64,000 bases of DNA from Cannabis sativa (Eukaryota > Streptophyta > Magnoliopsida > Rosales > Cannabaceae), in NCBI RefSeq assembly GCF_029168945.1, contig NC_083603.1:33453396-33517395 (forward strand), written 5' to 3'. Positions 11,436 through 21,477 of this stretch are shown here, piece by piece (the first letter of the stretch is position 1; each line of letters begins with the position of its first letter). The translations under genes were made by a program, and so were the position numbers. The notes below the pieces were generated by a model. That model saw only the letters and a list, made by a program, of their open reading frames with translations. It was not told the origin of the DNA and did not search any database.

Positions 11436-11804
11436 AAAAAAAAATTATTTTGGACCTGTATTTTGCAAAAGTTACTACTTAGACTCTATGTTTTGTTAAA
11501 TGACAAAATAAACCTTGTATTTTTCCAAAATAGTACAAGTAGGACCTTAATTTTTTGTCAAAATAAAATTTAACAATAATCCGATCTAAATGTATGTATG
11601 ACAAAACTGTTTATATTTTCAGTATCCGTTCGTGTTAGGAATTATCTTCAAGTTGGTTATATTAAAAAAAAAGTTGTCGAAAATTAAGTTCAGGGTCTTA
11701 TTTTTACAATTTTGAAAAATAAAGGGTCTATTTTGTCATTTAACAAAATAGAGGGTCTAATCTATAACTTTTACAAAATACAAGGTCTAAAATGATATTT
11801 ACCC
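11436..11804. mobile_element. Fold-back MITE-like element
   Basis: Two inverted arms of about 95 bp. The left arm runs from ATTATTTTGGACCTGTATTT to about 11530, and the right arm from about 11705 to GGTCTAAAATGATATTTACCC. Both contain TTTTGTTAAATGACAAAATA or its complement. The left terminus has degraded into an A run, so the exact end and target duplication are unclear. No coding capacity. This is a common type of plant fold-back element. Confidence 0.65.
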
Positions 11805-12220
11805 AATAGAGGTAAAAACTGTTGTAGTGGCTTAAAAGGACTCATGTCAAGGTCCATTGCCGGTCTACAAGCCCCCACAAGTTCTTTGCTAAGCCTATAA
11901 TATTGCGTATCTGATTTATTGTCTGCTATGAAAGGGACTGTGGAAGCACTTGATAATGCAAATCGCAAATAATTCAATACAGGTGTCATCTTATAGAGAA
12001 AGAACTAACATTAAGTGGAACACAGAAAAACAAATGGCTTTATATTTTAGCATCTATAGCTATACCAGTACAATACTCAAATACTAAACAAAGTTAGCAT
12101 AAACTGCATAAAGGGTCACTCAGTTAAGCATAGAAAACGTACTTAGTGGCAGACCTATTGATGACTGCTTGGACTTGAGACATAATTATCAAGAGGTGAA
12201 CCCCAATGTCCACCACTACT

Positions 12221-12303
12221 CTAACATGGTTCTTTAGCTGCTTCTCGCTTCATCCTCCTCAGCATTGATCCCAACTGACCAGTATTCCCTAATGGCATCA
12301 TGC
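12221..12303 (-). pseudogene. Possible orphan 3' terminal exon
   Basis: On the minus strand a strong pyrimidine tract and a TTTTCCAG acceptor precede an open stretch of 27 codons ending in TAG at 12223-12221 (start G-M-M-P-L-G-N-T-G-Q, end E-A-A-K-E-P-C). It looks like a last coding exon, but I find no matching upstream exon before the plastid-protein gene at 13432. It may be a remnant of a truncated gene, an alternative 3' exon, or chance. Confidence 0.25.
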
Positions 12304-12867
12304 CTGGAAAACGTTTTTCACATGGAAACTAATATATAGAAAGAAAAAGAAAAAATGCAGAAAGTTCATTCGGCATCCAATTATAAGTATCAGATACTCT
12401 CAAGTTGAGCTAAAAGTTAACAGCAGTTTCAGCTTAGCTGAAAGCAATTTGCTGCAGCAGTAAAAGTTTATATATAGTGTGTCACAACCAGTTAGGAAGA
12501 ACTCGCCCCAAAAGACTAACATATGAGAAGAGGGTATCCGAGAAGTTATAATCCATCAACAAATTCAATAATTACGCGATGATCCACCAGAAGGTGCTGA
12601 CTCTATAGCCATTTGTTATAACTACTTAAACAGAACTTACACCCAAAAGACTAGTCTGTGAGAGCAGGGTACCAGGGTGGTTGTAAACCTTACAACAACC
12701 AAACAATTCCGTACTTGGTCGATATGGAACCCTAACACAAGGCTCTTCTTCAACTAAATAGATGGCACTTATATGGGCTGTGCTTAAGGGCATTGTCCCA
12801 TAACATACGGTGCTAAGAGGTACCATATTTCCTAGGTGCCAAGGAATTTCATGATTGTTTCCCTAAA

Positions 12868-13235
12868 GGCTAATTAAGATTTTTGTTCTCTGAACTGTGA
12901 CACGTATCAAATCATGCTCCCTGAACTTTTAAAGTCGTTGTAAATACCCCCTGAACTATTGTGATTGTTGGATTTAAACACTTTTGTCTAATTTCATTCA
13001 ATTTTACTATTTCAGTGATTGTTTATGTACTAAACCATGCTCCCTAGACTTTGACATCTACCAAATCATCCCCCTCAAACTTTGACATGTACTAAATCAT
13101 GCTCCCTGAACTTTCATTCATATTAGACTTTTTTTACTAAAATTGGAAAAAAGTCCTTAAATCCAACAATCTCAATAGTTCAAAGAACATTTTTAACGAC
13201 CTTAAAAGTTTAGGAGGCAAAAATCCTAATTAGCC
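12868..13235. mobile_element. Mutator-type MITE with 9-bp target duplication
   Basis: A 368-bp element with 18-bp terminal inverted repeats (GGCTAATTAAGATTTTTG at the left; the right end is its reverse complement with one mismatch). It is flanked by a perfect 9-bp direct duplication TTCCCTAAA (12859-12867 and 13236-13244). Nine-base duplications are the hallmark of Mutator-like transposition. The interior is partly palindromic (CCCTGAACTTTTAAAGTCG-like arms) and has no frame. It lies about 190 bp downstream of the plastid-protein gene's stop codon. Confidence 0.85.
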
Positions 13236-13431
13236 TTCCCTAAATGGACTGAAAGATTCTCAAAGCATATGAGTATAAATTTCTATTCTACAGAATGAAC
13301 AAATGTAGCTTCATAAACTCATATGTTACATATATAACCCATTGCCCTGGAAAAACATGTCTTCATGAATACAATTACAGCCAAGAATAGAAGACCTGCT
13401 TTCATAGGGAGCAACAAAAAGTTCATAAAAA

Positions 13432-15065
13432 TCACTTCATTGGTGCAAGAATGGTATAGATCAAAAGAAATGTAACTAATACAATTGCTCCCGCAAGAGT
13501 AAACCCTGGACTAGTCCATAACATGAGGTTCGACCTCTCTGCTCTTTTGATGGGATCAACTTCCTCAGACAATGGGTAATTTGAACGTCTAGGATTCCAG
13601 CTCACATACTTGTTTGGCGAGAACTGTGAGAAAAGGGATTTCTTCTTCCTCCCTTGCTTTCTAAAGCTTGACCAGGCCTTGTCCCAATCCATAGAGAATT
13701 TGTCATCTGATATAGTCAAGGGTAAGCAAAATTAAGATCATTCAAAAACTTATTTCACCTTATATACTTCTCTCTGAAAGTGAAAAAGTTTTCATACAGA
13801 TGATAAATGTTGCTGAATTAACTTTGCATAAACTACTGATAGAACCCTCTAATTCTATCAAGAGAATTTGGGGAGTTTTAGCACTCTCCCAAAGAGCATC
13901 AACTCTCAAAACAAAATCACACAAAACAAAATCCCCCATTCTTTTCATCTTCCATACAAGTAACGAACATTCCTAACCAAATAATTACAACAAACTATAT
14001 GAGTTCATTCAGTAAACATAACAACAAATACCTAGTAGTACCCTATTACAAACAATAATCACCCCATTAATTGCCTTTTGGTATGTGCCTATAAACTACA
14101 TGAACAGTAAGTCAGTATACAATAGAATAAATTCATAAATCCATGTGCATGTAATGTGAGGCAGATTCATGAACCAGAAATGGAGAAATTCATAAATCTT
14201 GCCGACATAAGTCCATTGTTGACACAGAAAGTGTAGATGACTTTTCCAAATGGGAAACATTCTAAAAAGTGGGAAGTCCCTTGGAAAGTGAATAAGGGGC
14301 AGGGCGACTTGAGGAGTGTTCTTTTATAATATTACCTCACATACAAGGAAGCCATACTGATAAGTGATAACAGACCAGTCACCAGACTACCATGCAAGAG
14401 ATTTTCTTGGGGAAATTGTTGGTTCAAGAACATCCTATAACGCATAGAACTTTTTTTAACAATAACCCCATCAAGCAAGCAACTGATGACTAATGACTAA
14501 CTGAAAAAATCAAATGGGCAACACCTCCCCCATCATTTCTTCAAATAAAGCTAATTCAGTAAACTAATTTACAATAACCCATTAAGCAATGGATGACTTA
14601 CTAAACAAACCCATTTACAAACACCTTACCTACTCTGTATCATTTCTTCAAACAAAGAACTAATTCAATAAAATTACGTTAAAATTTGTTAAATAGTGGC
14701 AAAATAAGAGCACCTCTCCCATCTTTCACTCAAACATGTCCTACTACTTTGTAGGCATAATGACATAGAGCAAAACAAGTATAGATTTTGGCATATTCTT
14801 CTATATGCGTTAATAATAACATAACACGAAATCATTATGTTGCTGCATATGCACCATTTATTAACTTGGTCATATGTGTGTGTATAACATACATGGTTCA
14901 GAAAGTGATGAAGGAAAAGGTAGTACCATCGTCTTGGTTATCTTGAGAATCGTTGGAGGAGCAGAGAAACTTCTTGGTCCCGTAAGAGGAGGAAGAAGAA
15001 GATTTGAGGGTTGAGGAGGTGAAAGCGTGAGAAGAAATTATTCCGATTCGAGCTTGAATCTCCAT
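13432..15065 (-). CDS. Plastid-targeted single-pass membrane protein, function unknown
   Basis: Two-exon gene: exon 1 15065-14927, intron 14926-13707 (GT-AG, donor GATG|GTACTA, acceptor TATATCAG), exon 2 13706-13432 with the stop. The product is 137 residues. Residues 1-45 are rich in Ser and Thr and poor in acidic residues until D-N-Q-D-D, which fits a chloroplast transit peptide. The middle (about 50-100) is basic (K-Q-G-R-K-K-K) and aromatic. Residues about 113-133 form one hydrophobic helix just before the end A-P-M-K, so the protein is probably anchored by its C-terminus with the basic part in the stroma. I recognise the type as a conserved small plant protein but cannot name its function. 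Upstream in-frame codons lack an ATG, so the start at 15065 is favoured. It is divergent to the RVE8-like gene. Confidence 0.8.
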
Positions 15066-15199
15066 GAATATGGATGGATTTGATACTCTCAATACTGTTA
15101 ACGTCTGTGTAAACTTTTTTTTTTTTTTTTTTTTGCAAAACTGTGTAAACTCTTATCTCATAGCTTTAGGATCAAACTAAAATCAACCCCAAACTCATC

Positions 15200-15205
15200 C
15201 ACGTG
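15200..15205. promoter_or_regulatory. G-box CACGTG upstream of the plastid-protein gene
   Basis: A perfect CACGTG lies 135 bp upstream of the plastid-protein start codon, in the shared intergenic region. G-boxes bind bZIP and bHLH factors, including PIFs, and are common in light-regulated promoters (established). Actual use here is inference. A T-run of about 17 bases at 15116-15134 lies between it and the start codon. Confidence 0.4.
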
Positions 15206-15415
15206 TACATACTCCTCACTCACTTCACTCTTTTTTTATTTTTTCATAATCACCTTCTTTTTTTTTTTTTTGGTTTGAATTATTAAATAAAAAATATAAA
15301 CTAATACTTTATTTACAAAAATATTTTTATAAAGTGTAGATAATATTTATATTTTTTTATGTGATTTTAATGACATAAATACTTCTTACACTATCACTTA
15401 CAAATTCAGACAATG

Positions 15416-15675
15416 GTTGCAGGGTGGTTGTTGCGTGGTTGCACGGTGGTTGCATTAGACGAAGATGTCAATCAGACGATAGTTGCACGGTGGTTGTTAG
15501 GTGGTTCGCCTAAAGTTATATCAAACAAATGTTTCAGTCAGACATAGTTGCAAGGTAGTTGTTAAGTGGTTGGCCAAAAGTTGCATCAGACGAAAGTTTT
15601 AATCAGACGAAAGTTTCTAGGTGATTGCTTGGTGGTTGGCCGAAGGTTGTATCAGACGAATGTTTCAATCAGACG
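15416..15675. repeat. Minisatellite, four 65-bp units
   Basis: Units start at 15416, 15481, 15546 and 15611, exactly 65 bp apart. Each carries GGTGGTTG-type G-rich words followed by ATCAGACGAA and AATCAGACGA. They are diverged by substitutions only, so the period is preserved. It lies about midway between the two divergent genes. A related run of TTGCGC...GTGGTTGCGCG occurs at about 16140-16185. Confidence 0.85.
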
Positions 15676-16725
15676 AAATAACTATTAGCAAAATATTTAC
15701 ACAACTGTAATGCAACTATTATGAAACATTATAAATAAGAACAGTTTCCACGTACGTAACTCTATCTACATGTGTCTTTATAATTTAGTATGAACAAATT
15801 CACCATTAGAAATTTAGAAAACAACAAAATACACTAGGATAAATATTTTACTATAGTATTGATGTAATTTTTTTTTTTGGATTATACTTGAGTTATATTG
15901 TTTGAGAACTCCAGCTCAACTTTTTGAGATCTGTCTTTCATAGATTTGAAAATTGAAGTCATCACATTAGTTTTATGCAAATTAAACTGGATTTCTAGTT
16001 AAATTTTAGTTTCGTAGTAGTTTTTCTACACTTTTTTTTTTCATGAATTCGAAACAGCTCATGTGTTTGATTGATTCTGGTCGTCTTCTCAGGTGAAGTC
16101 GCCGAAATTAATGGTGGTTCTCTTTCTGGTTAAATTTTTTTTTCGGTTGCGCTGGGTTGCTACGTGGTTGCGCGATAGTTGCTCAGGAAGCATAGATCCT
16201 AAGTTGAATGTATGTGTAAGGGGTATTTGTATATTGTTTTTTTTATTTGGACGGTATATTTATTTATTTAGTCAGCTAGAAGTATTTTTGTAATATTATT
16301 AATTTTTTTTTTGGACAAAATTGAAAAAAAATCTATAAAATTTAATATTTACTAATTAATATATATTTTTAATAAATAATTATTTTTTTTTATGTATAAT
16401 TAATATTAAATAAATATAATAACAAAACATTTTTTTATTTTAATTTTTTAAAATAATATATAAAAATCTTTTATAATTCAATTAATGTTTTCTTACAATT
16501 ATATTTCTCTATCTAATATTCTCCACAATAAAAAATTATTGGAACAACAATTGTAACAAAGAAAGAAATGATACATGGTAAGAAATCTCCCGCGTACGTG
16601 GAGCAGGATAAGCTTAACCAGACAATTAAATCGCCGTAGTCCAAATAATTGAGCGGCCTCAAATTGCTTGGCGGCTAACGTCACCACCTCCATTTCTCTC
16701 TCCACCGTACTTCGCCATAGCTCAC
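15676..16725. other. Intergenic region / upstream region of the RVE8-like gene
   Basis: About 1 kb of AT-rich sequence. The motif AAAAATCT (the CCA1-binding-site sequence) occurs at 16326-16333 and 16462-16469, but in such AT-rich DNA both are expected by chance. No perfect evening element was found. No gene is seen. Confidence 0.4.
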
Positions 16726-16744
16726 CTCTCTCTCTCTCTCTCTC
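16726..16744 (+). repeat. CT microsatellite in the RVE8-like 5' leader
   Basis: An uninterrupted (CT)n run about 75 bp upstream of the start codon, probably within the 5' untranslated region. Pyrimidine-rich CT tracts are common just downstream of plant transcription start sites. Confidence 0.75.
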
Positions 16745-16794
16745 TTCACTTTGATTTTCTTTCTACTGTGGGTTAAGCTCAGTGATCTTCGTCT

Positions 16795-16815
16795 ATGGTG
16801 GTTGCTATCCGCTAA
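16795..16815 (+). promoter_or_regulatory. Six-codon upstream ORF
   Basis: An ATG at 16795 opens a frame of six codons (M-V-V-A-I-R) ending in TAA at 16813-16815. That is 2 nt before the main ATG at 16818, and the frames differ. Its ATG context (GTCTATGG) has G at +4 but no purine at -3, so leaky scanning is expected. If the leader includes it, translation of the main frame would need leaky scanning or very local reinitiation. Confidence 0.6.
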
Positions 16816-16817
16816 AG

Positions 16818-19800
16818 ATGAACTCTAACCCTTCCAATAATCCACAATCAACGACGCCCGCTGATGGCTCAGCCAAGAAGGTCAGAAAGCCCTATACTAT
16901 AACCAAGTCCAGAGAAAGCTGGACAGAGGAAGAACACGACAAATTCCTCGAAGCTCTTCAACTGTCAGTATATATAACTATATAAATATAATATATATTT
17001 TTTTCAATATATATGTATTAACTGTTTTACTTTCAGTTCTCAATTATGTTGATTTGAATTGAATTTTGTACAGGTTTGATCGTGACTGGAAAAAAATCGA
17101 AGATTTTGTGGGTTCCAAGACAGTCATTCAGGTTTGTAAGCTATGGCAATACAATTTTTTAAGAGAACAAATTACGAGTTTCTTCGTCTCGTTTTTGGGT
17201 TTGAGTTGAATTGATCTTCTTCTGCAGATTAGGAGTCACGCCCAGAAATATTTTCAGAAAGTGCAGAAGAACGGGACTCTTGCTCATGTTCCTCCACCAC
17301 GCCCGAAGCGCAAAGCTGCTCACCCTTACCCTCAAAAAGCATCCAAAAATGGTTTGCTCATGTTAATGTTAAAGTTAGAAGATAATAATATGCCATTTTG
17401 TGTAGAATTCAAGCTAAACAAGTATTTTGTTTTATGATTTGGGTTATCTTGTATTTCCAGTTTTGGTTCCCCTTCAAGCTTCCTTAGCTTATCCTTCTTC
17501 AATGAATCCTATGGTGCCTGCGTATTCACCATGGGATGAAGTTTCTTTGTTGATAAGTCCCACATCAAGTAAAATAACATCCCAGGAAGAATTTGGTAAT
17601 CTTCAAGCAACTGAAGGCATGCGTTTTTTATTTTCTTTCTGTGTGTTCTGTATTAGTCGTAGTTTTGTGGTTTTGAATTTTGTTAAAGGGGACTTTCAAA
17701 TGCTTATTATGGCATACAACGTTACTGATTCAGCTGATATTGCATCAAAGGGGGCTGCAAGGAATAGTAACAACAGTATTTGTGGCATTGCAAGCTCAAG
17801 TAGATCAATACTAGGTTCTGAGATACCAAAGCATGGGAAACAAGGTTCTGTGCTCCATGGTAATCATCCAAATTATAATTAAATTAGGCTGAATTATGTT
17901 GAAGATGATTAGGTTGTTTGTTTTTTATGATCTTTTATTTTTCCTATCACAGGACCCGATTTTGCTGAAGTTTATAGCTTTATTGGGAGTGTCTTTGATC
18001 CAGACACTAATGACCATGTGCAGAAACTCAAGGAGATGGATCCCATTAATTTTGAGACAGTGAGTTTCTTCTTCACCTTTTTCGTTCCTTCATTAGCTCA
18101 TTCTTTCTTTCTTTCATCTAGAAGCTTAAAAGAACTACTAGTTGCAGGAAGTATATTTTAGTTCCAGTAATTTTCTATTGCCAGTTTGGGATTCAGACAT
18201 TAATGCTTTATATGTCTTCTCTTGTATCATGCTATCTGAAACTGGAGAATTTTTGTCACTCTAATAAGAAAGTGTACAAGAAATGAGCATTCCTATTAGG
18301 TAGTGGCATGTTGCAAGTGATTACTGAAGTTCCCAAAGGTAGCATAAAGTTATATTGGCAACCAATTGTCAGCAGCTACTATGTAAAACATTGATCATGA
18401 ACGCTAGAATATTATTTATCTCTGGGGCTCAGTAATAGTACTTTTCTTTGTTCTGCCTTATTTTATGAATTGGATCATATTGATACAACTTATAGATCTG
18501 ATGCATTGGTTCAACTATTAAAAGCAGGTTTGGTTCAATGAAGCCGACTTGTCTATATAGTGAAAGTTGTCACAAGTGAAACCTCGTGTTACTTTTAAGT
18601 TATCATGTTAGACTTCAGAACAGAAGAGGTTACTGGATAATGTGATACATTTTGTATTGCCCACATTAGCACATAATTTATTCATTTGACTAAATTTGCT
18701 TCAGGTTTTCATTGTAGTTACATGCATCTCATATTTCTAGATTTGTTATTGTTAAAGGTGCCAATCTAATGTAAATTAGTACATTAACTGCATAATTTTT
18801 GTTGCATAATAAAATTGAACATTTGAAGTAATGTGCATTATTGTATTGGCGATTCTTGCAGGTTTTAATGTTAATGAGAAACCTCACCTTCAACTTGTGT
18901 AACCCAGATTTTGAGCCTATTGTAAGTATTACCATTCCTTCTTACTAGAAATATGTCTATATGACCCGTAAAACTTTTATTTAATACACTTGCGCTATTA
19001 TTTTCTTGGGATGATGTATGTGCATATCTATATACAAACATTATTAAGTAGTAATTGTTTTAATTGTTATTTGTAGGTACGTTTAGTATTTTTGGTACAT
19101 GGATTAGCTGGAACTCTATTTTCTTTTTCATATGACGTTTATAATGTAGTTACAGGAGACCTACCTCTAATTTTTAGGAAATTTTGAATGATTTAAGATG
19201 TCAAAACAGTGATTAAAACAACTTGCTGCATGGTGCTTGTTTTGCGCTTGAATTCTGATAGGAATTTCCTATCATTTCAGTACAAACAGTAGCAAAAATA
19301 GAGATAATAGAGATAATATATTGATAGTAGAAGATAAAAGAATAAGGTTGCTGGGTATTCGAGAGACCCAGCTCTCTCCCAAGAGCTAAAAGCTCATTTA
19401 ACTAAAATCATTCCCTCCTTTTTCCTTCACTATTGAGTCCTATATATAATAACAATATCCCTATTACAATTACACTTATGCCCTTTTTATTTAATATCGT
19501 AATGCCTATCAAATTCTAATTTTGGCAACTTAAATTTTTCGAAATTTCAGATTTTGTAGAGGTCCCTGTTACTATATTGTACATGTACACTATCATGAAA
19601 GTTTGTTTACAGATTATCTATGTATTGGAAATATTAAAAGTATCTATAAATAGTGATTAAAAACAATGAATAAGATACCCTGCTATGTAGGTGCTGTTTA
19701 TTGACTTGATTGTTTATCACCAATTTTATTATTACAAAAGTCATTGAGTCTCTTTGTGAAGGTCTTTTGTGGCTTCTAATTATGTGTTACCAATGTTTTC

Positions 19801-20146
19801 TTTAGCGGCTCTAGGTAGAAAAAAAAATTGCAGTGTCTGTCTTTAGAGATTACATGTTGACAAGATCATAATCCTATACAAAAGTCTAAACCCGATGCTT
19901 ATAGCATAACAAAGAAAATTTGTGAAAAGATTTACACTAAATATGTAATAGCAATAAGCTGCTAACAACTGAGAATACTCTCCTCATCATCTTCTCTCAA
20001 CTGTTTGCATAGCCTGAAATTTTGTGACTTCTCTTATTTTAATTTGTTGATTTGGTTGGTTTATTCAGAGAAAGGTTATGTCATCGTATGACGTCAACGC
20101 AAAATCGATGGGAATTGCTAAGCAGAACTATAATCTGCCAGTTTGA
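16818..20146 (+). CDS. RVE8: REVEILLE 8-like MYB-related transcription factor
   Basis: Eight coding exons: 16818-16963, 17074-17131, 17228-17351, 17461-17616, 17734-17859, 17953-18059, 18862-18921, 20069-20146. Together they give 855 nt, 284 residues. The single MYB/SANT repeat spans about 33-80, with the plant-clock signature SHAQKYF at 71-77, followed by a [16 protein letters not shown] stretch at about 90-105. Exons 6-8 encode the C-terminal LCL region ([16 protein letters not shown]...), which places it in the RVE4/6/8 branch. In the family, RVE8 binds evening elements (AAAATATCT) in the nucleus and activates evening clock genes with LNK coactivators. Oddities are Gln at residue 78, where relatives I recall have Leu; a short C-terminus ending N-L-P-V; one GC-AG intron; and a 1.15-kb last intron. 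All other introns are GT-AG and all phases close. RVE8 versus RVE6 was judged from the N-terminus and the [12 protein letters not shown] context. Confidence 0.88.
17617..17733 (+). other. GC-AG intron, open and in frame (RVE8-like intron 4)
   Basis: The donor reads CTGAAG|GCATGC and the acceptor GATTCAG|CTGATA. The intron is 117 nt, divisible by three and without a stop in the reading frame. Retention would therefore insert 39 residues, mostly hydrophobic and aromatic, between the ...Q-A-T-E and D-I-A-S-K segments. GC donors are a known minority class in plants and are often alternatively spliced. Confidence 0.75.
18922..20068 (+). other. Long last intron of the RVE8-like gene
   Basis: 1147 nt between GTAAGTATT and TTTATTCAG. 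The part at about 19320-19560 (GTTGCTGGGTATTCGAGAGA onward, with CTCTCTCCCAAGAGCT) looks like an inserted repeat, but I could not define ends or a target duplication. No coding frame. Confidence 0.5.
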
Positions 20147-21477
20147 ACTACCTAGGTGTTTACAACTTGCTGACTAGTATGTCCAACTTCTCATCTTTTT
20201 CTCTGGTCTCGTCTTTGCCCTCCTTTTGAACTTTCGATCCTTAATACCAAGTTACCATTGATGCTATAGCTTGTTTTGGTATGATAGGTAGGATCATGGC
20301 TCTAAAATGTAAATGGTGCTAGCACAGCAGGCCATATATGAAACCTTTAGTTTAGAGATGAATGCAACCACAACATGGGGAAAGCATTGAAAGTGATGCT
20401 AAATGGAAGTGAGCACGCCCATGATTAGTTTTGGTGAGTTTTGTAATCATCTTAGTGTCTGGTGGCCAAAACAAAAAGGGATAATGAAATCTTATTGTTA
20501 TTCTGTTTAAGGCCTTCTTTAACCAGAGAAGTATGTATATCGTGTAATATTAGTTTTGCCTTGAAAAAGAAAAAAAGCCCTTATTTTTGTCAATTTTCCA
20601 GGGCTTGTACCCCCTAAAGCCATGTAATTACAAGCATTTAAATAATAAGCTTTCATCCTTATAAAAGTTTGATGTTTATTCAGCCAAAAAAGTTTGATGT
20701 CTGCTACGGAGACTTTAAAGAACTTTATAGGACTGTTGTAGTTCTGGATTTGACATAACTATAATCTATTTACAAAGTAATTATAAAAAAGACAGTGTAG
20801 AACATACAATATTTATCAATGATTCAATGTACCTTATTTTTAAATAATTCAAGTATAATTTATTTCTATCATAATAAGTAACAATATAATTAGAATTTAT
20901 TGTTATTATTATTTTTGTTAAGATATTACTATATACCCAATAAATTAGTCTGTAACATGATAAATTAGAATAATTTTATTTTATTCTGTATTTATTGCTT
21001 AATAATATTTTTTGATTTTTTTTTAAATTTTTTTTTGACTACTTGTTACTGTACATATATAATTTTAAACATGCATCAATTATCATATATAATTTTAATA
21101 TATACTTAATAATATCTTTTACTTGTTAATATTTTATCATTTCCAATTTATACCAATTAGTTTATATAATTTCAAACATATACTTGCTATCTGCGTTTTC
21201 GAATTCACAACACGTGTATTTCCAAAGTTCAAACTTAGCCAACACGAGTCCATTTTTGGGCCTACTCAAATTAATAGATTAGCCCATAGCCAAATTGAGT
21301 TACGGTTTTGAATCCAGATGCAAGCCTAACTTACAAGTATGATAAAGTCGAATCACCATCAGTATGTATCCAGATACTCTCTTGGGATAATTTAAACGGG
21401 CAATTGAAGAGACATCCGGTAGCATTCGGAAACCATCCTACGTGGCATTTTCCAAATACAATGTCCCACTAAGTTAG
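20147..21477 (+). other. 3' flank of the RVE8-like gene
   Basis: The first few hundred bases are the probable 3' untranslated region. Candidate polyadenylation-like words are AATAATAAG near 20641 and AATGAAAT near 20484. From about 20750 the sequence becomes very AT-rich without genes. The copia LTR begins at 21478. Confidence 0.45.

Noticed and set aside
11771..11989. 72-codon minus-strand frame partly overlapping the fold-back element
   Set aside because: Part of it is transposon arm. No splice partner and no recognised domain.
12626..12826. 66-codon minus-strand frame
   Set aside because: Looks like translated repeat-derived sequence. No start context or neighbouring exon supports a gene.
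15416..15675. Possible CRISPR-like array
   Set aside because: Units are diverged 65-bp tandem repeats without spacer/repeat alternation, in a plant nuclear context.
16326..16469. CCA1-binding motifs AAAAATCT upstream of the RVE8-like gene as proof of clock autoregulation
   Set aside because: Two hits in very AT-rich DNA are expected by chance, and no perfect evening element was found.
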